Assembly (NCBI GenBank): GCA_017979445.1
Contig: CM030710.1
Location: 18,152,248 to 18,216,247, forward strand
DNA from: Akebia trifoliata
Lineage: Eukaryota; Streptophyta; Magnoliopsida; Ranunculales; Lardizabalaceae
Length of the DNA: 64,000 nucleotides
Reading direction: 5' to 3'
Notes under the pieces: generated by a model
What the model was told of the DNA's origin: nothing
Databases searched by the model: none
The model's input: the letters and a program-made list of their open reading frames with translations, nothing else
Translations under genes and position numbers: made by a program
Part shown: positions 33,841 through 45,609 of the stretch, in pieces
Numbering within the stretch: position 1 is the first letter of the stretch
Layout: each line of letters begins with the position of its first letter

Positions 33841-34600
33841 GCTCTTAGAAGTTTTGTTTTTTTTTCTTTTTTCATCGTCTTCTCCAATGGAAACAGTAAG
33901 AAAGAGAGAGACGTCTCTCTCTCTCTCGCTCTGCTCTTCTCAATTTCATGTTTTCGACTTTGATTTCAATTTCGATTTTCAAATTGGTAACCAAAGAACC
34001 GAATTACCAAATCCCAAACCTTTGCTCCCGGACTCACACAAGAACCAGGCTTTCCAGAAATTTTAGGACAGAGATTAAACCCGAAACTTGAAATCCAATT
34101 TTTTTTTTAAATCTGTAGAGCAGAGAAATCTCTATGGTTTTCATGAGCCATTGTGGTTGAAAATTCTCCATTGCTGAGAGTGAGAGAGGAACTTGAACTC
34201 TCAAATTCGAAAATCTCCATGAACGTCCCCTTATAATAGATCCGTCCCAAGAAGATTTTCCCGAAGTGATAGAGGAGTTCACGGAGAATGGAGTCATGAG
34301 GTGCATTGCCTTTAATCATTGAGGAACGCTTCTAGCTGCTGGGTGCCTGATAGAAGCTGTGTTGTTTGGGACTTTGAGATTCGATTGAATTTTTGAGATT
34401 TGAAGCTTTGGATGATTGGATTTTGGTGTTGGTTTGAGCTGAGTTTGTAAGGTTTTGGAACAAAGTTTGTGGATTGAGCCTGCATTTTGTAAGATGGTTC
34501 GGAGTTTGATCGATCTGAGAATGTGTAAACTATATGAAAATTCTTGAAATTGCTGGTTGCAAGATTGGGGTTCTATCAAACTAGCAGAGTTTTAAAATGC
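33841..34600 (+). pseudogene. Captured 5' part of an RbBP5-like (RBL) WD-repeat gene
   Basis: A CT-rich 5' UTR-like stretch leads to an ATG at 34219. Downstream the frames read IIDPSQEDFPEVIEEFTENG, then MRCIAFNH, a stop (CGA to TGA), TLLAAG, a one-base loss, and a WDFE-like end at about 34385. This resembles the N terminus of plant RbBP5-like proteins, subunits of COMPASS H3K4 methyltransferase complexes, where the first WD repeat has RGTLLAAGC and VIWDFETR. The frame is also broken just after the ATG. It sits in sense direction at the same leader position as the oligoribonuclease piece of Tat-1. Confidence 0.55.
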
Positions 34601-34859
34601 TCAGAATCAGAGCTTGTTTACTTGATTTTACCTTTTTGGTACTCTACTCAAAATCAGATTTTTTTTTTCGATACAGGGGTTCACCAATTCTGTTGGATTT
34701 AATGAGAATTGAGATGAAAAGTTTCATTCTCTTTTCCTGATTATCATTTATTCAAATCCATTCATGCTAAATTCACTATTTATGCTATTTTATGGATTTC
34801 GTTCATACTTCTATGGGTATTTGTTAGTTTGTAATTCTCTAGGAAAGTTGGTTATATAC

Positions 34860-35116
34860 ATCATTATTCGTATGTGCTTGTCAATGGCGATGAGGCCATC
34901 GCCCCTGCCCAAGTAATGTTTGAAATGGACAGTCCTGGTCCATCTAATAGTGGTATAAACACATATCACCATGAGACATTGCAGGAAAGGGAACTAGCTA
35001 GTGATGAATGCATGAATACTATTCAAGATTCATTAGCCAATACAGAGAATAAAGTTGATACTCTTCTAGATGAGCTTCTGTCAGCTAATACTGGGAATGG
35101 AGCATTGACTTTGTAG
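34860..35116 (+). pseudogene. Unidentified captured exon with stop codon
   Basis: An open stretch encodes about 80 residues (GDEAIAPAQVMFEMDSPGPS, then NTIQDSLANTENKVDTLLDE) and ends with a stop at 35114-35116. Its coding character and normal composition contrast with the AT-rich flanks. I do not recognise the protein. It could be the 3' end of another host gene or of the gene captured just upstream. Confidence 0.4.
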
Positions 35117-35129
35117 ATTAATTCTTTGT

Positions 35130-36360
35130 TAAAAAAAAAAAGGGGCTAGCCTTACTAATTTAATAAGATTTATTTCTTACTAAGAATCATTGATATTACC
35201 ACGTGGCACTCAAAAAGATGATCCACCGCCACGTGCTTGTGGCGGATGAAATTCTAAAAATTTTTAAAGGAAAAAAAAAATTTTAATTTCGAACTTTGAT
35301 TTCAAAGCCACCCATTTTCAAAGCTTTGGATCTAAAAATAAATTGAATTTTATTTTCGAATACAAATCTTTTCTAATCAAAATTGTAAAGGCCATGGAAT
35401 TAGATTATCAATGAGGGAGCCACGTGGCCTAATGACCCTTAGTAATTTTGAAATCTTAATGTGTTAGTCGAGATGACCTAAGTTCACATTGAGAAATTTG
35501 TTGAGTCATAAATACAAAAATGCAAAAAAATAATAATAATAATAATTTTAAGTTCTAAAAAAAAAAAAAAAGAGGAGTTTTCTTGTGCCTGAATGATTGA
35601 TCGATGGTTGATATTATTTTGTGTTATTTTGATTGATTGATCACCTTGGTCCTTTATTTGCACTATCTTGATTGATTGCTTTTATGATATGCATGTCTTA
35701 ATCTTGATTTTGATTGTTTTGGATATTTATGCTTTACGATCATATTTTTTTAATATCCATATGTTGATGGTTTGATCTATGGACCCGTTTGTTTAAAAGG
35801 CCCCGGGCACACCCCATCTGTGTTGCACACACCACTAGCACGTTTATTTTACTGCATTGCACGTTCCATGTCCCTTATAGCTAATGTGGCACTAGTGCAT
35901 AGCCCGATCTCCTCGGAGATGCGACGTCATTCATGAAAACCACAACTCCAGTCACGCACCTTAGGGTATATCAAACTGGGGCATCAGTATCGTCTGATCA
36001 GGTGACTCTGAAAGGTATATCGATGCACCCAAGCTGGAGGACCTGAGCCTTTGACCTATTGTAAGCCGCAAAGTCACATGTCCCGTTTGCCAAAATAGTA
36101 CTAGTACGTGGTCGGTCCCCTCGTGGGATGCCAAACCATTTATGAAAGCTACAACTCTTGACTCGTACCCGTAGGTATATCAAAGATAATTCAAGTACAT
36201 CAATTGCACTTCTTAGTCAAAATCGGTGTCTAAGCGAGATCCTGCCCCACTGTACCCTACTGTACGAGGGAGATAGACTACGTCTATTCTAGACAAGAGG
36301 TATTTAAGTGGGCCCTTGCTCAGCATCGTGCGCTACCTCTCAACTGGGGATCAAACTGGT
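35130..36360 (+). other. Tat family leader block in Tat-2
   Basis: Counterpart of Tat-1 17461-18720, including ggccccgggcacacc, the gcgacgtcattcatgaaa segment and the hairpin ATAGAC-TAC-GTCTAT at 36273-36287. The minus-strand frame at 35998-36183 is shared in part with Tat-1 18343-18684 but is cut by indels, so I treat the block as non-coding. Confidence 0.75.
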
Positions 36361-37023
36361 TGTTTTTTACTTTAGAGAAGTGAGTTGGAGTTTTAGATTA
36401 TCACCTATACGGTATATCAAACCAAGTCATCACATACCGCCCGATTGAGTATGCTCGAGAGCTATATAGGTGCACTTAGGCAAGGGTGACCAGATAAATT
36501 GCATTGCACGTAGTAAACCTAGAGTCTAGAAGCCTTCCCATAGGTCACGACCTGAACTGGCTATGGGTGTTCCCGGGTTGCTCTATTTAATTCAACCAAC
36601 AGGTAAGTAGGTGGATTGATCCAGACCGTTCAAACAAAATCCACTATATCGGTCCAACCCAATCGATTTAATGTATTGATCAATTTGAACCAATTAAACT
36701 AGTTGGCCCAAGTGACAAATGGATCAAACTGATTAATACCAAATCAGTTGGACTAATTACTTTCACTTTTAAAGATCCAAAGCACTTTGTATAGAAAGAT
36801 TCGATCTTAGGATCAAATTAATTTGTTTGATCAAAGGTTCAATCCCAATCAGGGGTAGACTCGTGTCTAACCTTTCTCACTTTCTTGGTCACCATAGACT
36901 TATAGTGCATTTGGATTCGATATTTCCCACCGGACTTGAGCTATTCTATATCGAAACTTTAATCATGTGGTTAAGAGTCAAACCTTTAGAGTTAATGGTT
37001 AACCTTGGTTTACTTCCAATCAG
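36361..37023 (+). other. Tat-2 leader between conserved block and gag
   Basis: No gene. 36600-36800 has repeated phrases of the type ccaatcgattt and gaaccaattaaactag, suggesting a worn tandem repeat. Confidence 0.5.
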
Positions 37024-38621
37024 GTGATAATTGGTCCAAAATGTTCTAAACCTCCATCTGTACTACTTTGGGTCCGTGAAAAGAGTCATTTTTCCAGAGT
37101 ACCATTGCCAAGTAGTCAATCTTTGCCAAGAGAAGAAACGAGTACTATGGATGAAGCTACGCTCCATCAGATTTTAGAATCTTTTCAAGCACAGATTATT
37201 ACTTCTGTCCAAACACAAATTGAATCCTTGAAAATTGAAAAGGGAGATAAAACTATAGAACCTCAGGATGTATTTGACCTCGTTGAAAATCAAGAAGATG
37301 ATCATTTACACGTCGACCATGTCCTAGCTCATCGAATAACTCAGGTTGAAACTGTTTTGAAGAACATCAAAGACCCTGATGATCTTCCTCTTGGATCAGG
37401 GGCAATGACGTTATTTCCCATGGTCCGTCTGCCAGAGAAGTTCACAATGCTAGACATGGAGAAGTTTGATGGGATTGATGCCCTAAAATTCACTTGAAAG
37501 TATATGTCGGCATCATGCAATCTCAGGGTTTGAGTGAAGAACAGATGGCACAACTTTTTCAAAGAACCCTTACTGGTCCTGCCTTACACTGGCTAATGTC
37601 ATTGGATTCATCTCGGGTAAAAACATGGCATGAATCGAAAAGGATTTTATTTGTCGGTATTCATTCAATACGGATATTGAACTTACAAGAAGATATCTAG
37701 AAACTACTAAACAGAAACCCGGGAAAACTTTCATTGAGTTCATTGCTCGATGGAGAGCTAAAGCCGCTCAATTGTGGGATCGACCTCAAGAGAAGGAATA
37801 AGTTAAGATAATCCTCAGGAATCTTACTCCAAATTATGCCAAGTACTTGATGCCTCAGTACCTTCCCACTTTTCAATCCCTCCTTAAGGCTAGAAATCAA
37901 GTTGAAGATGTCTACTCTTCGGGACTTTTTGGTAACCCATCTGAGTCAAAATCCAAACATTTCAAACCTAATGTCAATTCCTTACAAGTAGCCAACACCT
38001 CCTTTGCACTATCTCCTCAAGCTACTCAGCTTTCACAAGCCAAGCCTAGGAGACAATTTGCTAATCTTGGAATGTCCCTTAGTATTGCTTATCAAAAATT
38101 GATGAAAAGAGGATTGCTGACACCTTTACAACCTAAGCATTTGTCTAATCCTCTTCTTCCAAATATGGATAATGGACAATTATGTGAATTCCATCAGATG
38201 CCTGGTCATGTTCTTGACAGGTGTATTACTCTCCGTCATGATATCTAAGACTTGATTGAACAAGGAAAGATTATCATACCTACTCCTACTGCACCAAATG
38301 TTAAAACTAACCCTTTATCTACCTTCCAAAATCAACCCCTTCCTACTATAAACCTAATATCCATATCCAAATCTGAATTAGTTGACCCAGTTTCCTTCAT
38401 TCACCCAATTGGTTTTAACAATGCGTTCGTTCCAGGCCAGAATGAGCTCAATTATCCTAAGGCAGTGGCAAAACTAAAAGATTATTGAAGCAACGGGCTA
38501 TCCAACATATGACAGACTTGAATCGGAATATGAAGAGATAGTAAAAGCAGGCAAGTTCAAGTCATCCATCGAAGATAACCGAAATGGCATAGACCCTAGA
38601 ATTGTGTCTCTCCATTCATAA
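37024..38621 (+). pseudogene. Gag of Tat-2, decayed
   Basis: The likely start is the ATG at 37147 (MDEATLHQILESFQAQI); an upstream in-frame ATG exists at 37024. The capsid-like region reads EKFDGIDALKF, then after a one-base shift MKVYVGIMQSQGLSEEQMAQ and RTLTGPALHW, then after another shift FIEFIARWRAKAAQLWDRP. The zinc-knuckle-like motif CEFHQMPGHVLDRC lies near 38190 with His in place of the second Cys. Two Gln codons have become stops (37801, 38247). The C terminus ends near 38621. Gag packages element RNA in virus-like particles. Confidence 0.85.
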
Positions 38622-39239
38622 TGAATGATGTCGTCTTTTTTTAAGTCTTCTTAATTTTTTTTTAGCTTCAGTTGCGTTAGTCTTTGAGTTCAGTTAGTCA
38701 TTGTTAATTTTAGACTTTAGTCAAGTATGTCAGTCTATGTTCTTTTTTATTCTAATAAATAAAGAAGCTTTTGATTATCCTGTGTGCAATAATGATGTGA
38801 ACATAAAATCTAACATGAGAAATGAATTAAAGCTCACTAATTAAATTTGATAAATATTGAAATTAAAGAGTACACTCAAGAAGTGCAAATTGGTGATACA
38901 TTGTCCTTAGGAGAACATGAAAGAATAGTAAACTTACTTGAGAAATTCAACAATATTTCTTGCATGGTCTCATAAGGATATATGGATAGATCGCATAAAA
39001 ATATAGATCAAGACATAAAGTCAAGATTTTCTCAAAATTTTAGAAGAGTTGAATAGTCAAAAAACTCAATCATACTCAATTTCACAAAAGAAGACTGAAA
39101 AATATTCATTCTCAAAAGAAGACCTTACTCGACAAAGTAATCCAGATATCGAATTCTTGAAACTTTGACCAAGTCGAGCAGCACTCATCAAAAGAGGCCT
39201 CCTTTGGTAGAACCATTTCCCTGTCTTACTAAAAAAAAA
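38622..39239 (+). pseudogene. Stub of pol upstream of RT, Tat-2
   Basis: From about 38855 the text VQIGDTLSLGEHERIVNLLE and KFNNI matches the segment that precedes RT in Tat elements (Tat-3: RSQQKEDMVEFLRKYQDVFA). Decay and stops follow from 38970. RT, RNase H and integrase are absent, and the sequence passes directly to 3' UTR at about 39240. A large internal deletion is inferred. Confidence 0.6.
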
Positions 39240-39936
39240 AATTATTTAACCCCTTACAGCCTTTTTAAAAAAAAAAAAAAAACCTCTTCTTTCTAAATCA
39301 CACCAACCAACCTTGGGAGGGAATCCTAGTATGAACTACGTTTTAACCTAATCCCAAAAGAAAAAGAAATATTTGGGGTACATAAGCAACTTGAGAAGTT
39401 ACTTCAGGCCCGGTCACGCAAAGAATAAGTGTATTCTCTTAAGAAAAGTACATCTAAAAGGAAAATCCCCTATTGAATGGTTCAAAAGAAAATAATACCA
39501 AACTAAGGGCATTAGAAAAAAGAATAAAAAAAATTGATAAAAAGAAAAGAATGCCAAACTAAGGGCATTTAGAAAAAATTCAAATTAATTGATAGAAGAA
39601 GAGAGAATATCAAACTAGGGGCATTTTAGGAAGTTGAGCCTTTTATCTTTTCTTTCTAAACCATATCTTAAACCCACCTATTAAGTCCTCATGAATGCTA
39701 ATTGACTCGGTTAAGGTGCAGGGAACCAAGAAGTTGTCAAGTTGGTTATCTAAGATTATCAAGAAAAAAAGAGAAGCCTGCTAAGTCGAAAATCCGAAAA
39801 GGCGACTTAGGCAAAATTTAGGGCATAACCATAAAAAAGAAAGCCTGCTAGGTTGAAAACTTGAAAAGGCGACCTAGCCAAAAATCAAGGCATCATCAGA
39901 AAGGGAAAAACAAATCCTGCTAGATTGAAAATCTGA
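39240..39936 (+). other. Tat-2 3' UTR, left part
   Basis: Aligns with Tat-1 21060-21750. Hairpins: CTAAGTCG/CGACTTAG at 39781-39810, perfect, and CTAGGTTG/CGACCTAG at 39848-39877 with one G-U pair, both with loops of the aaaayytgaaaagg type. A third hairpin is cut in its loop at the junction with Tat-3 sequence near 39937. Confidence 0.7.
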
Positions 39937-41451
39937 TAGATCTATCAACGACGAATAGCCCGTGCCTACAACAAGAAAGTCAAGCCTAGGGATTTCTCGC
40001 TGGGAGACCTTGTTCTGAAGAAAATTCTGCCAATCCAAGAAGACGCTAGAAGAAAGTTTCGACCGAATTATGAGGGATCATTTATCGTGAAAAAGGTTGT
40101 GACAGGAGGAACTCTGATCCTTACGGAAATGGACGGACAAGTCTTCCCGCAACCGATCAATGCTGACACTGTCAAGAAGTACTACGCTTAGGATTGACTG
40201 GGGTAAGTCAAAAAAAAAAAAAAGGAAAAAGAGACAAAAGAAAAGAAAATCAAAGAGAAAATCAGAAGTATCAAAATACTCCTAGCCCGCATAAGGATAA
40301 ACTGTGAATGGCTAAAAATATAAAAAAATCAAAAAAGTCAAAAACTCGGACACTTGATCTGAGCTCGACCCAAATCTCCAGCTTAAACAAGTTCGAGAGA
40401 CGCTGAGAGGAGACATAGATCACCTTTTCGAAATAAAAATAATAAGCCCCATGTCTAAACCATTTTAAATACATCCAGACCTTAACCTTTTTGTAACATT
40501 CCACTACCATAAGCCTAAGCCAACGTTTCGTCCTGACAAAAGTCCTTTTTGATCAAGGAAAGTTCTAAGGCAACATAATGACAGCACCAATGATCTTGCA
40601 ACTTGGTCCGAACCTCCAAAGTCTTATTAGTCGTTGGAAGACTCGAGAGGGGAATCTAGGTCGGATATTCGAAAAAACAAGAGTACTCGAAGTGTAGAGT
40701 AGCCGATCTTGCGGTTCAACTTGAGTCGTCGAACCACGAATAATCGTCAGTAGACTCGAGAGGGGAATCCAGATCTATTACTCAAGAAAAAGTGTCACTA
40801 AAAGAGTAGAGTCGTCGATCTCGTAGCTCAACTTGAGTCACCAATCCACAAAGACACAGAGACTCTGAGCATAACTATAACGTAAAAATTTAAAAATACA
40901 AGCATAGTCTGAAAGGGCATAGTGAAAACTCGAAAGGGCACTATGAGTAAAAGAATCAGACTATGGCAAGATCAAAGCCACTAGCACGGTGAAAATCCCA
41001 AAAAAGACGTTGATGCGCCAAAATTTGGAAATCGGGTCCGGTGAAAACCGTAATTGGAACCAGGGGAAATAAGGGTAAACAAAAAAAAAACTCAAAAAAA
41101 TAAAAATCAAAAAACTAAAAAAAAACCAAAAAAATCAGAAAATTTTCAAAATCCTTTCAAGTTACACTAAATTTCGATTTGTTAAAACACGACCAAGAAA
41201 TACCCAAATTTCAAAATCACCAAATCTTCATCAAAACCAAGGTCTCACACGAGCTCCGCGCCATCCAGACCAAGGAATCAATAAGGTAACTCTGTCAGAC
41301 CCCGTGCTTGAGTAATCATTTTCTATAAAAGTCATCAATTCGACCGGTAATTTGAAGTCGTGTTTTACAAATTTTCGTCTGGCCCGTAAAAATAGGGGTT
41401 TAGTCTATTCTTTGCAGTTCTATGCATGCAATTCCTACAAAGAAAGGCAGC
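39937..41451 (+). mobile_element. Truncated tandem copy of Tat-3 (integrase end and 3' UTR)
   Basis: 39940-40191 encodes the integrase C terminus (IYQRRIARAYNKKVK ... VKKYYA, stop), matching 56977-57234 almost base for base with no break. 40200-41451 matches the Tat-3 3' UTR at 57310-58623. It is followed by an LTR that also serves as the 5' LTR of full Tat-3. The 5' part of this copy is missing at the junction with Tat-2. Confidence 0.85.
40903..40965 (+). promoter_or_regulatory. Nested hairpin in Tat-3 3' UTR (left copy)
   Basis: The outer stem CATAGTCTG/CAGACTATG (9 bp) encloses the inner stem CATAGTG/CACTATG with the 14-nt loop aaaactcgaaaggg, close to the Tat-1 loop. The right copy is at 58048-58110. 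Confidence 0.7.
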
Positions 41452-43020
41452 TGTAGACACCCCAATTTGAACGGGCCCTCATTCGAAAGGGCCCAAAAAT
41501 AGTGATTTTCCGATAAATTTGGCCAATGGGCCTCGAAGGTCCGAAGCATTAAAATGTGACATTCTAGTCAAAATCGGAGCCTCTAATACCTCTCAATGGG
41601 TTAGTAGGTCTACCAAAGGGACCTAGCAAGCTAACATCTACCCTGCTCTATGAAAAATGTCAGTTTTCCAACAAAATAGGCCAACGGGCCTCTAAGGCCC
41701 AAAACATTAAAAAATGGCAATTTTGATTGAATCAAGATTCCGAAGACCTCCCAATAGTCTAGGGGACCCTCCAAGGGGATTTGAATAACCCTACATCTCC
41801 CCAACCCTCACTGGTCCACTCTTGCATCCGAAATACCCGATTTTCAAGCAAATTCTTCAACGGGCCCTAAAGGCCCAAATTGCCAAGCACGTGGCATTTT
41901 TGATCAAACCAACAACCACAAACATCTCAAAAAAATTAATAAATTAAAAATTAGGAGACTTGGGATGCCAACCCATCATTCACCTTCCACCGCTCCACCT
42001 CAAAACCCACAAACACCGTAAGCCCATGCAAGGCCCATAAACCCTTAACCCTCTCCTAAACCAATTTTCCACTTTACACCATAACCTAAGATTAACTCCA
42101 TGTCATCTAAATCCTAACGCCTACCTTCCCTCAAATATCCAACCCAAAACAAATCCTAACCAAGCCAAAATGACCCACAACCCTCCTAAACCCAAACCCA
42201 ACACTTGAAAGCCCATAAACATAGCCAATTCATTATCCAACCCACTACCCTAACCCATCAACCCTTACCCACATCAACCAATCACCCTCTCTACATCACA
42301 AGATGACACATGTCATCACCACCCTTCACCTCCCTCATCTAATCACCTACCTCCATCATCATTCTCTAAAAAATTCAACCAAACACATCACTTCCCTCCA
42401 AAATCACCTTAACCCATCCCCATTCTCCAACCAATCACATCACAAGCCATACCCAACACACCTTAATCTATCATCCTTCTCTAACATCAACAACCACCAA
42501 CATCACAACCCATCATTTTCCTTAAAACACTCCCATGAAATCACCTCAACCCATACTTCCCTCATCATCAACCAACTAACCCACACTCTTCTCTCTAATC
42601 AAACAACTCAATCAACCAATCAACCAATCTCATCACCTCACCCTCTCATCATGATTGTCACATGGCATCATCCTCTTTCTCCTCCCAAAAATCAACCTAC
42701 CAACCCCTTACACAAACCATTCTCCTAAATCTACACACCTCACCTCTTCAACCAACCTAACACTCCTCCTCTAAATAACCCTCTTACACTCCCACTCCCC
42801 CGCATCAAACACCACTCATTTCATCCCACCAAACACTCTACTTAAATGGATTTGGGTAGGATCCAACCCATTTTGATCTAAACCTCATCCATTTTCACTC
42901 ATTACACAGTTACCCTCCATTCCACTTTAAATTTCACACCTTTCATTCTTAAAACCCATGCCATTTTCTATTCGTTCAACCTTTAACCCCATTATACCCC
43001 TCAAACCCTCCTCCAAACAC

Positions 43021-43028
43021 TATAAATA
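43021..43028 (+). promoter_or_regulatory. TATA box of Tat-3 first LTR
   Basis: actataaatacc; the equivalent is at 60217-60224 in the second LTR. Confidence 0.7.
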
Positions 43029-43489
43029 CCTATCCCCTCATCCCAAAAATGGTTACCAACTCTCACAAGAAAAAAACTAGTTTTCTCTACTTATCTCTAC
43101 TACTCTCTCATACCACCCTAAAAAAAAATAATAATTTCTCTCATACTCCACTAAGGACCTAAGAAGGATAGAAGATGAAGAAGAAGAAAGAAAGAAAAGA
43201 GAACCTTGAAGATACAAGGTGGGTTTGTAGTACACCCCCCCTCTCTTTCTCTCTATCCTCTCCTCCTCGCTCTTCTAAAATCCCCTCCTTCCCCTTTTTA
43301 TTTTATTTTAAATGAATGGATTTTAAGGCTTAGATTTACAAGAATCATTTCCATCAATGAGATGATCCTATGATCGAGTAAAAAACAAATCCCATCTAGG
43401 GTACAAATGCACCCACGTGGCACCTTTTTTTTATTATTTATTTTAAATCAAAAGGATCGAGTTACGTAGAGGTTACCACCGCTTGGCAG

Positions 43490-43524
43490 GGAGAAAAGGG
43501 TGCCTAACCCCTTCCCTTTTCTCC
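43490..43524 (+). promoter_or_regulatory. Conserved R-U5 hairpin, Tat-3
   Basis: A perfect 11-bp stem, GGAGAAAAGGG with CCCTTTTCTCC, carries the loop TGCCTAACCCCTT. The stem sequence is unlike Tat-1, yet pairing and loop are kept. Confidence 0.75.
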
Positions 43525-43704
43525 AACTGAGCCGCTTACCCAAATCCCTAGGTTCGATTAGATTAGCCCCTTATCAATCTCGAGTCACTAATGCCAAAAA
43601 TGTACATCGAGTGACCATTCATACCCACTTCCAACTTGAATGGTGGCGACTCCAAACCATCGTAGATGTGGCCGTCCTAATGACGAAAACCACGTGTCTA
43701 TTGC

Positions 43705-43722
43705 TAGCGACTCCACTGGGGA
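43705..43722 (+). other. Primer binding site of Tat-3
   Basis: TAGCGACTCCACTGGGGA, identical to the Tat-2 site. Confidence 0.8.
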
Positions 43723-44894
43723 TAAATGGCTCATCCCTCGTTGGTAATTCGGTCATTTGAAAAAAAAATAGAATTTTCTTTTACTAATGATGTTTGTTAT
43801 TTGTTGTGTGTGTATAGTTTGTTTTTGCTTTCATTATTATATTCTCGATGAAATATTTACTTACATTTGTTGATTCATTATGATGTTTGTAAGGGGGTCG
43901 ATGAAGAATAATGAATGGAAATGCACGTGTGCACTTGCGAGCATAGCCCCACTTCCAAGCCACCCTACCCTTAATATACTTAACCCCGATGCTTAGTAGT
44001 TCCACGGCTTGAGATTGTTATTTCAAGTGTCAGGAATGAACACATCAAACCTAATCACCAACCAACAACATGTGTACTTCGGTATGCATCGAGGTTTGAA
44101 AATCGGGTAACCGTGAAATCACTTATTAAACCACATGCATGTGCCCAATTAGACGAGGCTAGGACACAAATTTTTAATGCTACATCGACCCCCCAAGCAA
44201 AGTTGTAATTGTACAAGTCGAAGTTGGGCCTCGAAGCCCAAGTTGTGAGCCCCAAAGAGGCACACGTAGATTGTAGGGTATCTATTTTCGTTTTCCTTCC
44301 ATCTCCCCTTAGGTAAAAGGGGAGGAATGCATCACATTCATGTTAAAAAAAAATAATTGTGAGCAAAGGACTTAGAACAACGGGAGACATCAAAAATAGT
44401 GGCAAGGAAACCAGTTTCTGTGATTTACAGAAACTGGGTTTCTTTCTGTCCGTGCCCATAACACGGTCAGGCACGAATGTGTCTCATCCGTTCCAGAAAC
44501 ATGGATGAAACATTGAGTACTTCATTCGTTCCAAAAGCACGGATGAGACAACGGATATCTTAACCGTTCTCCAAACACGGTTCAAGCGACAAATTACCTT
44601 ATCCGTGTCTTGAGTACGATTGAAATAATAGGTGTGTCATCCGTGCCATTAACACGGACCAGAGTGAACTCGACCCTACAGGATGAACTCGACAGTCTAT
44701 TTTTGAAAGGGCCCACTTACAATTGATCAAACGTTGACGGCGCTCTTAGAAAAATCTCAAGTTTTAGACGAGTTAAGTAAAATGGATTTTGTTAATCAAT
44801 GTTTTCAAAAAAAAAAAATAATTAAAAAAAAAGGGGAAGAATTTGCGGATTTTCCAACTCAAAACAATTTTGTGAACTGGGCCCCCATTTGTAT

Positions 44895-45330
44895 CCATTT
44901 AAACCGGGCCCACGATCCAAACCATTCCAATTGGGTCCACGACCCAGATCCAATCCAACTGGGTTCATGACCCAGATCCATATTTAATTGGGTTACGACC
45001 CAGATCCATTTCCAACTAGGTCCACGACCTAGATCCATTTTCAACTAGGTCCACGACCCAGATCCAATCCAACTAGGTTGCGACCCAGATCCATTTCCAA
45101 TTGGGTCCACAACCCAAATCCAATCCAACTGGGTTAAGACCCAGATCCATTTTTAACTAGGTCCACGACCCAAATCCATTTTCAAACTAGGTTACGATCC
45201 AGATCCAATCCAACTGGGTTAAGACCCAGATCCATTTTTCAACTGGGTTACAACCCAGATCCATTTTTCAATTGGATCCACGACCCAAATCCAACCCAGA
45301 TCCACTACAAACCGGATCCATATCAAATTT
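44895..45330 (+). repeat. Tandem repeat of about 30 bp with built-in hairpins
   Basis: About 13 copies of (a)actgggt-nnnn-acccagatcca. Each unit has the inverted repeat CTGGGT/ACCCAG or CTAGGT/ACCTAG around a 4-6 base loop; several variants keep the pairing. Confidence 0.85.
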
Positions 45331-45609
45331 CAAACCGAGTTCATGACATAACAAAGATAACAATCGATCAATTGACTCAAAAAAAAAAATTTCAAAAAGC
45401 ATCAATTGCAGTCCTTAATCAAAGTCGGTGCCTAGAAAAATCTTACCTTGTTGGTACGAGGGGGATGGACTACGTCTATTTCAGGGAATAAGGTGATTTA
45501 AGAGTGCCATTGTACGGCGCCTCTTCCTTGAAGATCTGCCTGGCCGACGATGATTTCAGAGAATTGAATTGGAGGCTACTAAAAACATGGGTCGTTCCAA
45601 CTCGATTTG

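Larger units (their letters stand above)
41452..43703 (+). repeat. First LTR of Tat-3 (shared by the tandem copy)
   Basis: About 2.25 kb; the 3' border is uncertain by a few bases. U3 is rich in C and A and almost free of G on this strand from 42180 to 42900. TATA box at 43021-43028. Hairpin at 43490-43524. Motif GGTGGCGACTCC at 43642-43653. The open frame at 42303-42728 is an effect of the base bias. Confidence 0.88.

Noticed and set aside
42303..42728. Open frame of 141 codons in the Tat-3 LTR
   Set aside because: The strand is nearly free of G, so stops are rare; composition is His/Pro/Thr/Leu filler and the copy in the second LTR is broken.
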